Shown here in pieces: positions 16,507 to 26,132 of a stretch of 64,000 nucleotides of DNA. The DNA lies in the NCBI RefSeq assembly GCF_900156045.1, contig NZ_FTMX01000003.1, positions 496,001 through 560,000 of the forward strand, in the 5' to 3' direction. The position numbers were made by a program, and so were the translations under genes. The notes beneath the pieces were generated by a model. That model did no database searches and had not been told where the DNA came from. It saw nothing but the letters and a program-made list of their open reading frames with translations. Positions within the stretch are counted from its first letter, which is position 1, and every line of letters starts with the position of its first letter. The stretch comes from Peribacillus simplex. GTDB taxonomy: Bacteria; Bacillota; Bacilli; Bacillales; DSM-1321.

Positions 16507-18159
16507 TTGGAAAATAACTCTTCGAATTTTATTAAAAATATTATAAAAGATGATCTAGAGTCCGGAAAACATGATCATGTCATCACCCGCTTCCCTCCTG
16601 AGCCGAACGGATATTTACATATCGGGCACGCCAAATCAATCATTTTGAATTTTGGGGTGGCTGATGATTTCAATGGGAAAACTAACCTTCGTTTCGATGA
16701 TACGAATCCATTGAAAGAGGATATTGAGTTTGTCAATTCCATTAAGGAAGATGTAAAATGGCTCGGTTACGACTGGGATAACCTTTTCTTCGCTTCCGAC
16801 TATTTTAATGAAATGTATAAAAGAGCTGTGCTGCTCATCAATAAAGGACTGGCATATGTGGACGACCTTAATGCCGACCAAATCCGTGAATATCGCGGAA
16901 CGCTGACCGAGCCGGGAAAAGATAGCCCCTACCGCAATAGAACTGTCGAGGAAAATCTTGAACTATTTGAAAAGATGCGCAGCGGCGAATTCGAAAACGG
17001 TGCAAAAGTATTGCGTGCCAAAATCGATATGAGCTCGCCTAACATCAATTTGCGTGATCCCGTCATATACCGTATCTCCCATACTGAACACCATAATACC
17101 GGCAACAAATGGTGCATCTACCCAATGTATGCCTTTGCCCACCCAATTGAAGATGCCATCGAGGGAGTCACACACTCCATTTGTACGCTTGAGTTCGAAG
17201 ATCAACGCCCTCTTTATGACTGGATCGTTGAATATTGTGAAATGGAAAGCAAGCCAAAACAATATGAATTTGGCCGCCTTAACCTGACCAATACAGTAAT
17301 GAGCAAGCGAAAACTGAAGCAGCTTGTCGATGAGGGCTTCGTGGACGGCTGGGACGACCCACGGATGCCTACCATTTCAGGCTTGCGGAGACGCGGGTAT
17401 ACACCCGAAGCGATTCGTGCATTCTGCCAAGAAATAGGTGTCGCAAAAACAAGCGGTGTCGTAGACTCTCAAATGCTTGATCATTTCGTGCGGGAAGACT
17501 TAAAGCTGAAGGCTCCACGGACTATGGGTATCCTAAACCCGCTTAAAGTGGTCATCACCAACTATCCGGAAGGCGAGGTAGAATGGCTGGATGCTGAGGT
17601 CAATCCGGAAGTTCCGGAAATGGGCACACGCCAAATCCCGTTTTCACGTGAAATATATATCGAACAGGACGATTTCATGGAAAATCCGCCGAAAAAGTAT
17701 TTCCGACTTTTCCCGGGCAATGAAGTCCGTTTGAAACATGCTTATTTCATTAAATGTGAAGAAGTGATAAAAGACGAAGCCGGTAACGTCATTGAACTTC
17801 GCTGCACATACGACATTGAAACGAAAAGCGGTTCGGGCTTCACTGGCCGTAAAGTAAAAGGTACATTGCACTGGGTCGAAGCTTCACAAGCCGTTTCAGC
17901 AGAGTTCCGCAACTACCAGCCGTTAATCTTGGATAAAGAAAATGATGAAGAGGAAGAAAAATCATTCCTGGACCGGGTAAACCCTGATTCTGTAGAAATT
18001 TTACAAGGATTTGTCGAGCCTAACATGAAAGATGTTAAGCCTCAGGATAAATTCCAATTCTTCAGGCATGGCTATTATAATGTTGATTCAAAACTCACTG
18101 CGGCCGATCACTTGGTCTTCAACCAAATCGTTGGGTTGAAGAGTTCATTCAAGTTATAG
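16507..18159 (+). CDS. glnS: Glutaminyl-tRNA synthetase
   Basis: GlnRS charges tRNA-Gln with glutamine directly. The 550-residue protein carries the class I motifs HIGH (38-41, [14 protein letters not shown]) and MSKRK ([10 protein letters not shown], near 263). The GlnRS-specific anticodon barrel is also present ([20 protein letters not shown] and [21 protein letters not shown]). It is not GluRS, whose C-terminal domain is helical. No YqeY fusion follows. The start is TTG behind AAAGAGGTCG. Most Bacillus species make Gln-tRNA through GluRS and GatCAB, so a standalone GlnRS is notable and may have come by transfer. Confidence 0.95.
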   Translation: MENNSSNFIKNIIKDDLESGKHDHVITRFPPEPNGYLHIGHAKSIILNFGVADDFNGKTNLRFDDTNPLKEDIEFVNSIKEDVKWLGYDWDNLFFASDYFNEMYKRAVLLINKGLAYVDDLNADQIREYRGTLTEPGKDSPYRNRTVEENLELFEKMRSGEFENGAKVLRAKIDMSSPNINLRDPVIYRISHTEHHNTGNKWCIYPMYAFAHPIEDAIEGVTHSICTLEFEDQRPLYDWIVEYCEMESKPKQYEFGRLNLTNTVMSKRKLKQLVDEGFVDGWDDPRMPTISGLRRRGYTPEAIRAFCQEIGVAKTSGVVDSQMLDHFVREDLKLKAPRTMGILNPLKVVITNYPEGEVEWLDAEVNPEVPEMGTRQIPFSREIYIEQDDFMENPPKKYFRLFPGNEVRLKHAYFIKCEEVIKDEAGNVIELRCTYDIETKSGSGFTGRKVKGTLHWVEASQAVSAEFRNYQPLILDKENDEEEEKSFLDRVNPDSVEILQGFVEPNMKDVKPQDKFQFFRHGYYNVDSKLTAADHLVFNQIVGLKSSFKL

Positions 18160-18170
18160 AATCACGGAAA

Positions 18171-18204
18171 AGAACCAGATTCCTAGACGAATCTGGTTCT
18201 TTTT
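18171..18204. terminator. Bidirectional terminator between glnS and the RsbR-like gene
   Basis: AGAACCAGATTC (18171-18182) pairs with GAATCTGGTTCT (18189-18200), with T runs on both strands. Confidence 0.9.
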
Positions 18205-18222
18205 CATTCTCTGTACCTTCTG

Positions 18223-19077
18223 TCATTTTTTCTCGTAAAGTTTGATCCCTTGCTTGGAAAGGGCCTGTTTAAGAGTACTATGTGTCGAAACCTGACTAAA
18301 ATCAAGACCTAACTGAATCGATGTCTGGGCCACTTCAGGACGAATCCCGGAAATGGTCGATTGAATGCCTAACAGGTTCAGGGTACTTATCAATTGATAG
18401 ATCTGTTGGGCAACCATCGTATCTAAAAGGGAGACTCCAGATAAATCGATGAATAAGTGAGTGACATTTTTGCTAATGCATTTGCTTGGAGTCGCATTCA
18501 AAATTTCCTTTGCCCGAAAGGTATCGATTTCACCGATTAACGGCAATACCGCAATGGCATCAACAATGGGAATGACGGGTGCACCCAGTTCATTAATCAG
18601 CTCCTGTTGAGCAAGTAAACGTACTTTTGTCAAAAGGTAATACTGCTCAGTGAACTCACGGTTCAATTGATCGAAGGCACCATTAATAAGCCGGCTCCAT
18701 CGGATGATTATATCCTTCGTTATCTTCGTATCCATGAGCATATAATCAGTGATGAATGCCCAATATGTTTCACGAACCTTATTAAGTGCTTCCAACACTT
18801 CGTAAATGGGGGTGTCCGATTCAACCCTGCTCTTCGCGACAAGTGTGGCCCACTGCTCCATCGTATCAATAAAAGCAGTTTTATCTTCAAGTAAAGCACT
18901 TGTCACTGTCTTGATGGTCAATGTATTCTGTTCTCTAAGAAGCTTTTCGATTTCCGCATTAGAATCCATTGAATAGATGGATCCAGACTGCTTTTCCCTT
19001 AAAGCCAGCCAGTTTTCCGTAATCTTGGATGAGTTATCAAGGATATATCGATATAAATTTTCATCTATTTTATCCAT
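18223..19077 (-). CDS. RsbR-like STAS-domain stressosome protein
   Basis: This 284-residue protein has the RsbR co-antagonist layout. A helical N-terminal sensor part (residues 1-150, non-haem, RsbRD-like) is joined by a helix to a C-terminal STAS domain from about 163. The STAS part shows PVIPIVDAIAVLPLIGEIDTFRAKEIL and DLSGVSLLDTMVAQQIYQLI. The Thr in DTMVAQQ aligns with a phosphorylation site of RsbR proteins. In the first site region the motif reads GEIDT, where many paralogues have GTIDT. RsbR proteins build the stressosome that traps RsbT and controls sigma-B. It is a lone gene here, as the extra RsbR paralogues usually are. Confidence 0.85.
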   Translation of the reverse strand: MDKIDENLYRYILDNSSKITENWLALREKQSGSIYSMDSNAEIEKLLREQNTLTIKTVTSALLEDKTAFIDTMEQWATLVAKSRVESDTPIYEVLEALNKVRETYWAFITDYMLMDTKITKDIIIRWSRLINGAFDQLNREFTEQYYLLTKVRLLAQQELINELGAPVIPIVDAIAVLPLIGEIDTFRAKEILNATPSKCISKNVTHLFIDLSGVSLLDTMVAQQIYQLISTLNLLGIQSTISGIRPEVAQTSIQLGLDFSQVSTHSTLKQALSKQGIKLYEKK

Positions 19078-19099
19078 TTGTGCTCCCCTATCTCACTAG

Positions 19100-20059
19100 T
19101 TATTTCATTTTAAAAAGTATTAATAAATCTCCATATCCCTCTCTCTCCATTTCATTTCTAGGAATGAATCGAAGGGACGCAGAGTTTATGCAATATCTCG
19201 TGCCTTTAGGACTTGGGCCATCAGGGAAAACATGTCCAAGGTGTGAATCGGCGTCCCTGCTGCGCACCTCGGTCCGGGTCATTCGGTGGCTGAGATCCAT
19301 TTTCTCATTGACACTTGCCGACATGATGGGCTTGGTGAAGCTTGGCCACCCACAACCGCTATCATACTTATCCCGCGAACTGAATAGAGGCTCCCCAGAA
19401 ACGACATCCACATAGATGCCTTCTTCAAAGTGATCCCAATAGGCATTATCGAAAGGCGGCTCCGTGCCATTTTCCTGGGTGACATGGAACTGGCTCTCCG
19501 TTAAGGTCTTTCTTAGGTGTGCATTATCCTTTGGCCAATTTTCTTTAATGAAAGCATCCCGTCCTGAGCCTTTACGATACAATGCATAGCGAAACTGATT
19601 TTTCCGATAGAATTCTTGATGATATTCCTCAGCCTCGTAAAATTTCCCCGTGGGTAGAATACCCGTAACAATAGGTTTCTTAAACCGACCGCTCATCATT
19701 AATTCTTCCTTCGATTGTTCTGCCTCCTGTTTCTGACGTTCATTAAGATAGAAAATGGCTGCCTTGTATTGCTTTCCCCTATCCGAGAACTGTCCATCGT
19801 CATCCGTAGGATCGATTTGGCGCCAGAATATCTCTAATAACGTTTTATAGGAAATGATTGATGGATCGAATACCACTTTCACCGCTTCAACATGATCAGT
19901 CGAACCGGTAATCACTTGTTTATAACTGGGCGCGGCAAATTTGCCGCCTGTATAACCTGATGTCACTGAAATAATCCCATCCATTTCATCAAAGGGAGCA
20001 ACCATGCACCAAAAACAGCCTCCTGCAAAGATTGCCGTTTCTTTTCCAGCCGTCGTCAT
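19100..20059 (-). CDS. msrAB: Bifunctional peptide methionine sulfoxide reductase MsrA-MsrB
   Basis: This 319-residue fusion repairs both stereoisomers of methionine sulfoxide in proteins. The MsrA half (about 1-160) has the catalytic motif GGCFWC (Cys15), with Cys18 nearby. The MsrB half (about 172-312) ends with the catalytic Cys in [11 protein letters not shown]. The zinc-binding CxxC pairs of many MsrB proteins are absent. The gene order A-B is the common fused form. The ribosome site AAAGGGGAG precedes the ATG. Its upstream 100 bases hold the promoter and the nucleoside-transporter terminator. Confidence 0.95.
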   Translation of the reverse strand: MTTAGKETAIFAGGCFWCMVAPFDEMDGIISVTSGYTGGKFAAPSYKQVITGSTDHVEAVKVVFDPSIISYKTLLEIFWRQIDPTDDDGQFSDRGKQYKAAIFYLNERQKQEAEQSKEELMMSGRFKKPIVTGILPTGKFYEAEEYHQEFYRKNQFRYALYRKGSGRDAFIKENWPKDNAHLRKTLTESQFHVTQENGTEPPFDNAYWDHFEEGIYVDVVSGEPLFSSRDKYDSGCGWPSFTKPIMSASVNEKMDLSHRMTRTEVRSRDADSHLGHVFPDGPSPKGTRYCINSASLRFIPRNEMEREGYGDLLILFKMK

Positions 20060-20167
20060 CCTAAAACTCCCCTTTCACGCCTGTCATTTTATGTATTATA
20101 TACCAGTAAGCCAAACACCTTCAAATTCAAAAATCACTTTCTATCTTTGCTGTACAAATATAAAAGA

Positions 20168-20206
20168 GGCACTTAGGAGTAAACCCTAAGTGCCCTTTGT
20201 GTTAGA
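20168..20206 (-). terminator. Terminator of the nucleoside transporter gene
   Basis: GGCACTTAGG (20168-20177) pairs with CCTAAGTGCC (20185-20194). On the minus strand it is followed by TCTTTTAT. Confidence 0.85.
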
Positions 20207-20213
20207 TCCCTTA

Positions 20214-21398
20214 TTAAAGTATCACACTTACAATGATCGCTGATAGGATGCTGACAAGAGTCGCACCGTATAACAGCTTCAAGCCGAAACGGGCTACAAC
20301 ATTCCCCTGTTTTTCATGAAGTCCTTTGACTGCACCGGCAATGATTCCAATAGATGAGAAATTAGCGAATGAAACCAAGAAAACCGAAACGATCCCTATC
20401 GTCCTTTCGCTCAAGGCTGATGATGCCTCCCCTAAGCTAAGCATGGCAACGAATTCATTGGTTACCAGTTTCGTCGCCATGATTCCGCCAGCAGTCACGG
20501 TTTCTGAAATCGGTATACCCATGATAAAGGCAAACGGTGCAAAGATATACCCCATGATGTCTTGGAAGCTGATTCCGAAGATCATGTCGAATACGCTGTT
20601 GATCCCTGCGATTAACGCAACGAAACCAATTAACATCGCTGCTACAGTGATAGCAACCTTAAACCCATCCATGATATATTCCCCAAGCATTTCGAAGAAA
20701 GACTGCTTCTCTGCCCCTTCTTCAACAGGGAGAATATCCTCTTCATCCGTTACGGTATAAGGATTGATAATGGATGCGATGATAAATCCACCAAACATGT
20801 TAATAACAATTGCCGTCACAACGTACTTTGGTTCAATCATCGTCATATATGCACCGACGATCGACATCGATACAGTTGACATGGCTGATGCACAAAGCGT
20901 ATACATGCGAGATGGCGGAATGGCACCGAGTTGTTTTTTCAAGGTTATGAAAACCTCGGATTGGCCCACTATTGCTGATGCAACCGCATTGTAGGATTCC
21001 AATTTACCCATCCCATTCACCTTACTTAGAAGGAATCCAATCCACTTCATTATGAACGGAAGGATCTTGAAGTGTTGTAAAATCCCGATTAATGCTGAGA
21101 TGAATACGATAGGAAGAAGGACATTTAAAAAGAATGGTGAAGCTCCTTCGTTTACAATCCCGCCAAATACAAAGGTGATTCCTTCATTTGCCCATTCTAA
21201 AAGTTTTCCGAAACCATCGGCAATCGAATTGATGATCACTAAACCAAACTTCGTGTTCAATAATAAATAAGTTAAAATAAGCTGAATGACCACCATGAGG
21301 ATGATCGGTTTAATTTTAACTTTCTTCCGGTCACTGCTGACTAAGAAAGCTAGTCCAAAAACAATAAGCAGGCCTAAAATTGCAATCAGAAATTTCAT
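20214..21398 (-). CDS. NupC-family nucleoside:cation symporter
   Basis: This concentrative nucleoside transporter of about 394 residues imports nucleosides with protons or sodium. Family signatures are [41 protein letters not shown] (core, around 145-185), [15 protein letters not shown] and [24 protein letters not shown] start at the ATG at 21398 (MKFLIAILG), because the earlier in-frame GTG lies inside the GTGGAGGC ribosome site. The promoter and a CcpA-like operator lie upstream, which fits catabolite repression of nucleoside use. Confidence 0.92.
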   Translation of the reverse strand: MKFLIAILGLLIVFGLAFLVSSDRKKVKIKPIILMVVIQLILTYLLLNTKFGLVIINSIADGFGKLLEWANEGITFVFGGIVNEGASPFFLNVLLPIVFISALIGILQHFKILPFIMKWIGFLLSKVNGMGKLESYNAVASAIVGQSEVFITLKKQLGAIPPSRMYTLCASAMSTVSMSIVGAYMTMIEPKYVVTAIVINMFGGFIIASIINPYTVTDEEDILPVEEGAEKQSFFEMLGEYIMDGFKVAITVAAMLIGFVALIAGINSVFDMIFGISFQDIMGYIFAPFAFIMGIPISETVTAGGIMATKLVTNEFVAMLSLGEASSALSERTIGIVSVFLVSFANFSSIGIIAGAVKGLHEKQGNVVARFGLKLLYGATLVSILSAIIVSVIL

Positions 21399-21467
21399 AT
21401 ATTCTGCCTCCACTAAGGGTGAATTTAATGTTCGTGCATTACTAGTAGGATACCCTCAAAAAATTTA

Positions 21468-21481
21468 TGCAAACGTTTTCT
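21468..21481 (-). promoter_or_regulatory. Candidate cre (CcpA) site before the nucleoside transporter
   Basis: TGCAAACGTTTTCT matches the 14-base cre consensus at 12 positions. It lies about 35 bases downstream of the predicted transcription start, a roadblock position. Confidence 0.5.
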
Positions 21482-21521
21482 CTTTCATCCAAAATACATG
21501 TACGTACCTCTCCAGAAGTCT

Positions 21522-21550
21522 ATATTAAACTAATATTTTTTTTAGTGCAA
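21522..21550 (-). promoter_or_regulatory. Sigma-A promoter of the nucleoside transporter
   Basis: On the minus strand, TTGCAC (21550-21545) and TAATAT (21527-21522) are separated by 17 bases. Confidence 0.65.
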
Positions 21551-21610
21551 TTATTATTTCCCTTTTTAAAATAACAATTAGTGACAATGAAGGGTTTCGT
21601 GAATTAAAAA

Positions 21611-21644
21611 AGAAGGCTCCCTTCGAAGGGAACCTTCTCTTTCC
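21611..21644 (-). terminator. Terminator of the small membrane protein gene
   Basis: AGAAGGTTCCC and its partner GGGAGCCTTCT surround TTCGAA. On the minus strand the hairpin (21638-21611) is followed by TTTTTT. Confidence 0.85.
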
Positions 21645-21662
21645 TTAAATCGTATCCACTAT

Positions 21663-22118
21663 TTAGGCAGCTGTTTTTCTGGATATCACCGACGTCGCTA
21701 ATCCAGCGCCTCCAACGATAAAGATGATGATGGAGGCGGCCAAGCCACCTGCCCCTTGATAAAAGTTGATAAAATTCCCTGCAAAAGAGTCTCTGCCTTG
21801 GAAACCGCCACCGCTTGGCATCTCTCCTGGAGTCCCGGAACCATTAGGCCCGCCTTGTGGAGTGCCCTGCATATCATTTGATGCCGTTCCCGTAGTTGAA
21901 GTTGAATCGTCAGTCGCCGTACTGCTATTAGCCGATTCTTCCGTATCATCCGCTTCTGTTGTGCTGCGATCGGCTGGCTGACCCATCATCGCCTGTCGAT
22001 TCACGGGTTCATTGCCGCTGCCATCCACATACATCATGATCCCGATGACTGCTTGGGCCATTAAAAGGACCGAAGCCAATATTCCAACCAAAAAGTGGAT
22101 CTTACCAAGTCTTTTCAT
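21663..22118 (-). CDS. Small two-segment membrane protein with Gly/Pro/Ser/Thr-rich loop
   Basis: I start at the ATG at 22118 (MKRLGKIHFL, 151 residues), 9 bases after GGAGGAG. An earlier in-frame start at 22196 has no ribosome site. Residues 8-30 and about 123-145 are membrane segments. The 90-residue region between them is rich in Ser, Thr, Asp, Glu and Gly (ATDDSTSTTGTASND) and ends in a Gly/Pro/Met stretch (GTPGEMPSGGGFQGRD, 95-110). With a basic N terminus, the loop should face outside. I do not recognise a named family. It follows the kinase gene but has its own operator-like repeat and possible -10 (22158-22189). Confidence 0.8.
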   Translation of the reverse strand: MKRLGKIHFLVGILASVLLMAQAVIGIMMYVDGSGNEPVNRQAMMGQPADRSTTEADDTEESANSSTATDDSTSTTGTASNDMQGTPQGGPNGSGTPGEMPSGGGFQGRDSFAGNFINFYQGAGGLAASIIIFIVGGAGLATSVISRKTAA

Positions 22119-22157
22119 CAATGATTCTCCTCCGAAAATAAATGTATTTATAAGATG

Positions 22158-22189
22158 ATTATCTAAAAAGACCCTTAATTTTTCCTTAA
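22158..22189 (-). promoter_or_regulatory. Operator-like direct repeat before the small membrane protein
   Basis: On the minus strand, TTAAGG-AAAAA-TTAAGG spans 22189-22173 with an 11-bp period. Nine bases further lies GATAAT (22163-22158), a good -10. The same repeat-to--10 spacing occurs before the export operon at 27101. Confidence 0.55.
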
Positions 22190-22218
22190 GCAACAAGGAG
22201 AAAAGTAAGGGCCTTTTT
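22165..22218 (-). terminator. Long hairpin after the histidine kinase gene
   Basis: The minus-strand arms GGCCCTTACTTTTCTCCTTG and the reverse-complementary AAGGAAAAATTAAGGGTC form a long imperfect stem followed by TTTTT. Its distal arm contains the TTAAGG-N5-TTAAGG repeat, so terminator and operator overlap. Confidence 0.65.
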
Positions 22219-22244
22219 CGTATTGGATGGCATCTATTGGTGGA

Positions 22245-23483
22245 TTAATTTTTCCTTTGATTTCTCGGAAAAGTGATTTCAAAACGGGTGCGTTCATTCT
22301 GTTCACTTGTAACCTTGATGTTCCCTTGATGTGTGTTTACAATCCATTTGGCTATGGATAAACCTAAGCCGGATCCTTCATTTGCTGAACGGGATTGCTC
22401 CACTTGGTAAAAACGGTTAAAAATCAAGGGGAGATCTTCCTGCGGAATGCCTTTTCCATTATCCTCTACAGTAAGGATGATGGATGAAGCATTCTTGATG
22501 CAGGATAGGGAAATCTCCCCGCCTTCCTCTGTGAATTTCATCGCATTATCCACCAAGATCACCAATAGCTGATGAATTCTCTCTTTATCGCCATGAAACA
22601 CCACCTGTTCGGGGGCATGGCTAATGATTGATTTCTCTTGAAAAGATGCTATATCCGTATACTGTTCCACGATATCCATAAGTAAGTCATCAAGGAAAAA
22701 GTTCGATTTCTTAACCTCCATTTGATTCGAATCCGTTCTCGTCAAGGTCAAAAGACCGTTAACAAGCTTATTCAATCGGCGGACTTCTTTAGAAATGATG
22801 GATATATCAACGGCTTTTTCCTCGATTGTCGCGTTCGGTGATTGAAATAGCAAATCAGCCCGCGATTGAATGACGGCAAGCGGAGTTCGAATTTCATGCG
22901 AAGCATCCGAGACAAACTGCTGCTGCTGATCCCAGGATTTCTTGACCGGAATCAGGGCCCGTCCAGCCAGGAGATAGCCTGCGCCTACCGCCACTAGACT
23001 TCCAATTCCTCCACCAACAAACAATATGAGCAGCAAGCGATCAAGCATTTCTTTTTCTGTATCCACATTCCTGATGAATTGTACAGTCATCTCTCCATAC
23101 TCCGTATCGACCTTGGTGGAAAGTGCACGAAACGTTTGCCCGTTTACCGATATTTCTTCAATCTCATCAAATCTTTCAGGGTAAAATTCCGATTCATTAA
23201 TTTTAATAAAATTGTCTACACTCAGTCTTGGCTCAATGATCGTATCATCCGGTCCCCAAACGATTACGCTTGGCCCCGGACCTAAGAGAAACTCACCTTG
23301 CGGACGTCCGCCTGGCATTCCTCCATTATTGAAATCCCTATAATCCTTTTTAAGTGAATCATTGACATCCATATAGATCTGATTTTCCGTATAGAAATAA
23401 ATCGTTCTGCTTAATATGGCTATTAAGACAATAAAGACGATAGAATTCAATAATGTTAGTTGAAGCCGTGTTTTTTGGAACAT
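22245..23483 (-). CDS. Two-component sensor histidine kinase
   Basis: This 412-residue membrane kinase has a first membrane segment at 9-30 and an extracytoplasmic domain of about 115 residues. A second membrane segment (about 150-173) is followed by a short linker, a HisKA domain with His196 (ASHEIRTPLAVIQ) and an ATPase domain (N box VDNAMKFTEEGG, G boxes VEDNGKGIP and GSGLGLSIAKWI). The sensor domain contains a Gly/Pro loop, NNGGMPGGRPQGEFLLGPGP (52-71). It resembles loops in neighbouring exported proteins. It lies 10 bases after the response regulator gene and surely pairs with it. The stimulus is unknown; envelope stress is a reasonable guess. Confidence 0.93.
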   Translation of the reverse strand: MFQKTRLQLTLLNSIVFIVLIAILSRTIYFYTENQIYMDVNDSLKKDYRDFNNGGMPGGRPQGEFLLGPGPSVIVWGPDDTIIEPRLSVDNFIKINESEFYPERFDEIEEISVNGQTFRALSTKVDTEYGEMTVQFIRNVDTEKEMLDRLLLILFVGGGIGSLVAVGAGYLLAGRALIPVKKSWDQQQQFVSDASHEIRTPLAVIQSRADLLFQSPNATIEEKAVDISIISKEVRRLNKLVNGLLTLTRTDSNQMEVKKSNFFLDDLLMDIVEQYTDIASFQEKSIISHAPEQVVFHGDKERIHQLLVILVDNAMKFTEEGGEISLSCIKNASSIILTVEDNGKGIPQEDLPLIFNRFYQVEQSRSANEGSGLGLSIAKWIVNTHQGNIKVTSEQNERTRFEITFPRNQRKN

Positions 23484-23493
23484 AATGATCCCC

Positions 23494-24165
23494 TTATGGT
23501 TGTTTTAGCATATAACCAATACCCCGAACGGTTTGAATATCTTTATGGTAATTGAAAGGTTCCAATTTTTTTCTAAGGTGATGGATGAACACTTCAACAA
23601 TGGCAATCGTCGTATCTGAATCAAACCCCCAAATACGGTCGAAAATCTGCTCACGGGTCAGTATTTTCCCATTATTTTGAATTAGGTATTCCAGTAATTC
23701 AAACTGTTTCAAAGTCATTTTAATGACCTTTCCATCAATCAAAATATCCTTTTCTTTTTCCAACAGTTCAATATTGCGGTATTTCACATGCTGCTCAAGC
23801 GTTATAATGCCACTCCTTCGAAGCAGGGCACGAATCCTGGCCTTAAGTTCCGGTGCCTGAAACGGCTTGACTAAATAATCATCGCCACCCATTTCCAATC
23901 CTCTGACACGATCCTCAAGTGCATCTTTTGCCGTCAAAAACAAGACACTTGTATCTATTTTTGCTTCCCTGATTTTCCGTACGATTTCAAATCCATCGAT
24001 TCCCGGAAGCATTACATCCAAAATGATGATATCGTATATACTTTGCTGAGCCATGAATAGCCCATCTTCCCCATTATCCGCTGTATCCACTTCATATTCA
24101 TCCGTCAGAATCTGTCGGATCGACTCTAATAATGAAACATTATCTTCTACCACCAAAACCTTCAT
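23494..24165 (-). CDS. OmpR-family response regulator
   Basis: This 223-residue regulator has a receiver domain with acidic pocket EDN (7-9), phosphoacceptor Asp50 (IIILDVMLPG) and Lys in LFLTAKDA. The C-terminal winged-helix domain has the typical LTLKQFELLEYLIQN and DTAIAIVEVFIHHLRKKL-like recognition region, ending TVRGIGYML. OmpR-type regulators bind direct repeats with an 11-bp period. Repeats of that kind occur at 22173, 27152, 54440 and 54501, which I propose as its targets. It is first in an operon with the kinase. Confidence 0.93.
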   Translation of the reverse strand: MKVLVVEDNVSLLESIRQILTDEYEVDTADNGEDGLFMAQQSIYDIIILDVMLPGIDGFEIVRKIREAKIDTSVLFLTAKDALEDRVRGLEMGGDDYLVKPFQAPELKARIRALLRRSGIITLEQHVKYRNIELLEKEKDILIDGKVIKMTLKQFELLEYLIQNNGKILTREQIFDRIWGFDSDTTIAIVEVFIHHLRKKLEPFNYHKDIQTVRGIGYMLKQP

Positions 24166-24227
24166 GCAGGGTACCTCCCAACCGCCTCAATTGTGATATA
24201 TGTTGATTTTATCCTTTTTCATATGCA

Positions 24228-24261
24228 AAAGAAAGCGGGCTTTTAATCGCCTGCTTTCTTT
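24228..24261 (-). terminator. Terminator of the export operon
   Basis: On the minus strand AAAGAAAGCAGGC and GCCCGCTTTCTTT form the stem (24261-24228), followed by TTTGC. It separates the export operon from the two-component genes. Confidence 0.8.
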
Positions 24262-24273
24262 CAAATTGTATGG

Positions 24274-25443
24274 TCATTCGTGACGCAGTGCCTGGATTGG
24301 ATTTAATTTGGATGCCTTATTGGCAGGAAATACTCCAAACATTATCCCGATTAAAATGGAGAATAAGAAGGCAAACAATGTCACCGACCATGAATAACTA
24401 ATCGATAAACTTGAAAAAACTGAAATCAATTTTGCGATTCCCAATCCAATTCCAACCCCCAACAATCCCCCGAAGCAGCTCAGGACCATCGCTTCAATTA
24501 AAAACTGAAGAAGAATCGATTTCCGATTTGCCCCAATTGCTTTTCTAATCCCGATTTCCTTCGTCCTTTCTGATACGGAAACCAACATGATATTCATGAT
24601 CCCGATTCCGCCAACCAGTAACGAAATACTGGCAATACCGCCAAGCATGAGTGTGAATGTGTCCGATACAGAACTCATTGTATCCATCAGGTCTTCTTGA
24701 TTGGACACCGAATAGTTATCACTCTGTTCTGGGAATGATGTGGTCATCGCACCTTGTACCTGGTACATCGCCCTATCCATGATATTCTCGTTCTCCGCTT
24801 TTAAATATACGGTTCCGATTGTCGTGCTGCCTGTAGCCCTTTCGGCAGTGGTGATCGGTGCAATGATTACATCATCCCCGCTCGATCCCATTGAGGTGCC
24901 TACCGATTTCAGGACACCGATCACGCGATAGGAAACACCGCCGATAAGCACGTTCTGGTCCACAGCTTTTTGATTTTCAAAAAGCGTGCTGGCTGTATCC
25001 GACCCAAGGACAACGACCTTGGAGCGTAATTCCGTTTCCATATCAGTCAAAAACCGGCCTTGGCTGAGCTCCAGATCCCTAACCGATAAGTAGGATGAAG
25101 TTGCACCGGTCATTGAAACCTGTGCCGAAGCTTCTCCGTTTTTAGCATAAACGCGTCCGGTGACCACAGGCGCCACTTCCGATATCCCGTTCAGCTCTTT
25201 AAACTGTTCAATTGTATCATCCGTCAGCTCCACAGAGTCGGTATCCGTGACACTTACCGTTATCAAGTTCGTTCCCAGGCTATTGATTTCATCCTGAACG
25301 GACTGTGAGGAGCCCTGCCCGATCGAGACCAGAACGATTACGGAGGCAACACCAATTATGATCCCAAGCATGGTTAAAAATGCTCTGACTTTATTGGTTT
25401 TGATACTGCGTATAGCCATCTTCATAGATTCGCTCAGGTTCAA
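24274..25443 (-). CDS. MacB-like ABC transporter permease
   Basis: This permease of about 389 residues has the MacB/FtsX fold: one membrane segment near the N terminus (AFLTMLGIIIGVASVIVLVSIG), a large extracytoplasmic domain, and three C-terminal segments. The conserved VGGIGIMNIMLVSVSERTKEIGIRKAIGA is present. I start at TTG 25443 (LNLSESMKMAIRSIK), behind GGAGGTGATTGG; this overlaps the ATPase gene by 53 bases. Proteins of this class use ATP to extrude peptides, antibiotics or lipids through an adaptor, and they resemble YknZ. The longer reading with an N-terminal extension is possible but lacks a ribosome site. Confidence 0.9.
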   Translation of the reverse strand: MNLSESMKMAIRSIKTNKVRAFLTMLGIIIGVASVIVLVSIGQGSSQSVQDEINSLGTNLITVSVTDTDSVELTDDTIEQFKELNGISEVAPVVTGRVYAKNGEASAQVSMTGATSSYLSVRDLELSQGRFLTDMETELRSKVVVLGSDTASTLFENQKAVDQNVLIGGVSYRVIGVLKSVGTSMGSSGDDVIIAPITTAERATGSTTIGTVYLKAENENIMDRAMYQVQGAMTTSFPEQSDNYSVSNQEDLMDTMSSVSDTFTLMLGGIASISLLVGGIGIMNIMLVSVSERTKEIGIRKAIGANRKSILLQFLIEAMVLSCFGGLLGVGIGLGIAKLISVFSSLSISYSWSVTLFAFLFSILIGIMFGVFPANKASKLNPIQALRHE

Positions 25444-26131
25444 TCCAATCACCTCCGTTTTCAAATAGCTGACCATCCTGTATCCGGACGACACGAGTCG
25501 CTTCTTTAGCAACTTCCAAGTCATGGGTTATTAGAATGATTGTTTGTCCCTTTTCGTTCAATTCTTTCAGCATCTGCAGCACTTCTTTACTCGTTTTACT
25601 ATCCAGTGCCCCCGTCGGCTCATCCGCCAATAGAACGGGAGGGTTACCGGCAAGTGCCCTTGCAATCGCAACTCTTTGCTGCTGTCCGCCCGACAGTTGG
25701 GTCGGCAGATGATTCTTCCGGTCACCCAGACCTACCATATCAAGGCATGCATTGGCCACTTCTCTTCTTTCCTTCACGCTTGCCCCTCTATAAACCAGGG
25801 GAAGTTCGACATTCTCCAACGCTGTCAGTTTTGCCAACAGGTTGAAATTTTGAAAGATAAAGCCTATTTTAATATTACGAATGGCAGCTAGCTCATTATC
25901 TTTCATCTTGTCCACTTCTTTTCCATCAAGAAGATATTCACCAATGTCAGGCTTGTCAAGGCAGCCAATCATATTCATGAACGTCGATTTCCCTGATCCA
26001 GAAGGACCAATGATCGAAATGAAATCGCCTTTATCGATTGTAAGACAGACATCTTGAAGTGCCCTAACCGTTTCGCCGCCTAATTCATATGATTTAGACA
26101 TGTTCTTAATTTTTATGATGGGTTTCGCCAT
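25391..26131 (-). CDS. MacB/LolD-type ABC transporter ATPase
   Basis: This ATPase (246 residues from the ATG at 26131) has Walker [10 protein letters not shown] (42-50), the signature LSGGQQQR, Walker B LLADEPTGALD and the switch LITHDL. The LolD/MacB hallmark FQNFNLLAKLTALENVELPL is present. The start is set by GGGAGGTCAG, which lies in the last codons of the adaptor gene; stop and start are one base apart, implying translational coupling. An in-frame ATG at 26167 lies inside the adaptor gene. It powers the permease downstream. Confidence 0.93.
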   Translation of the reverse strand: MAKPIIKIKNMSKSYELGGETVRALQDVCLTIDKGDFISIIGPSGSGKSTFMNMIGCLDKPDIGEYLLDGKEVDKMKDNELAAIRNIKIGFIFQNFNLLAKLTALENVELPLVYRGASVKERREVANACLDMVGLGDRKNHLPTQLSGGQQQRVAIARALAGNPPVLLADEPTGALDSKTSKEVLQMLKELNEKGQTIILITHDLEVAKEATRVVRIQDGQLFENGGDWIEPERIYEDGYTQYQNQ

Positions 26132-26132
26132 T

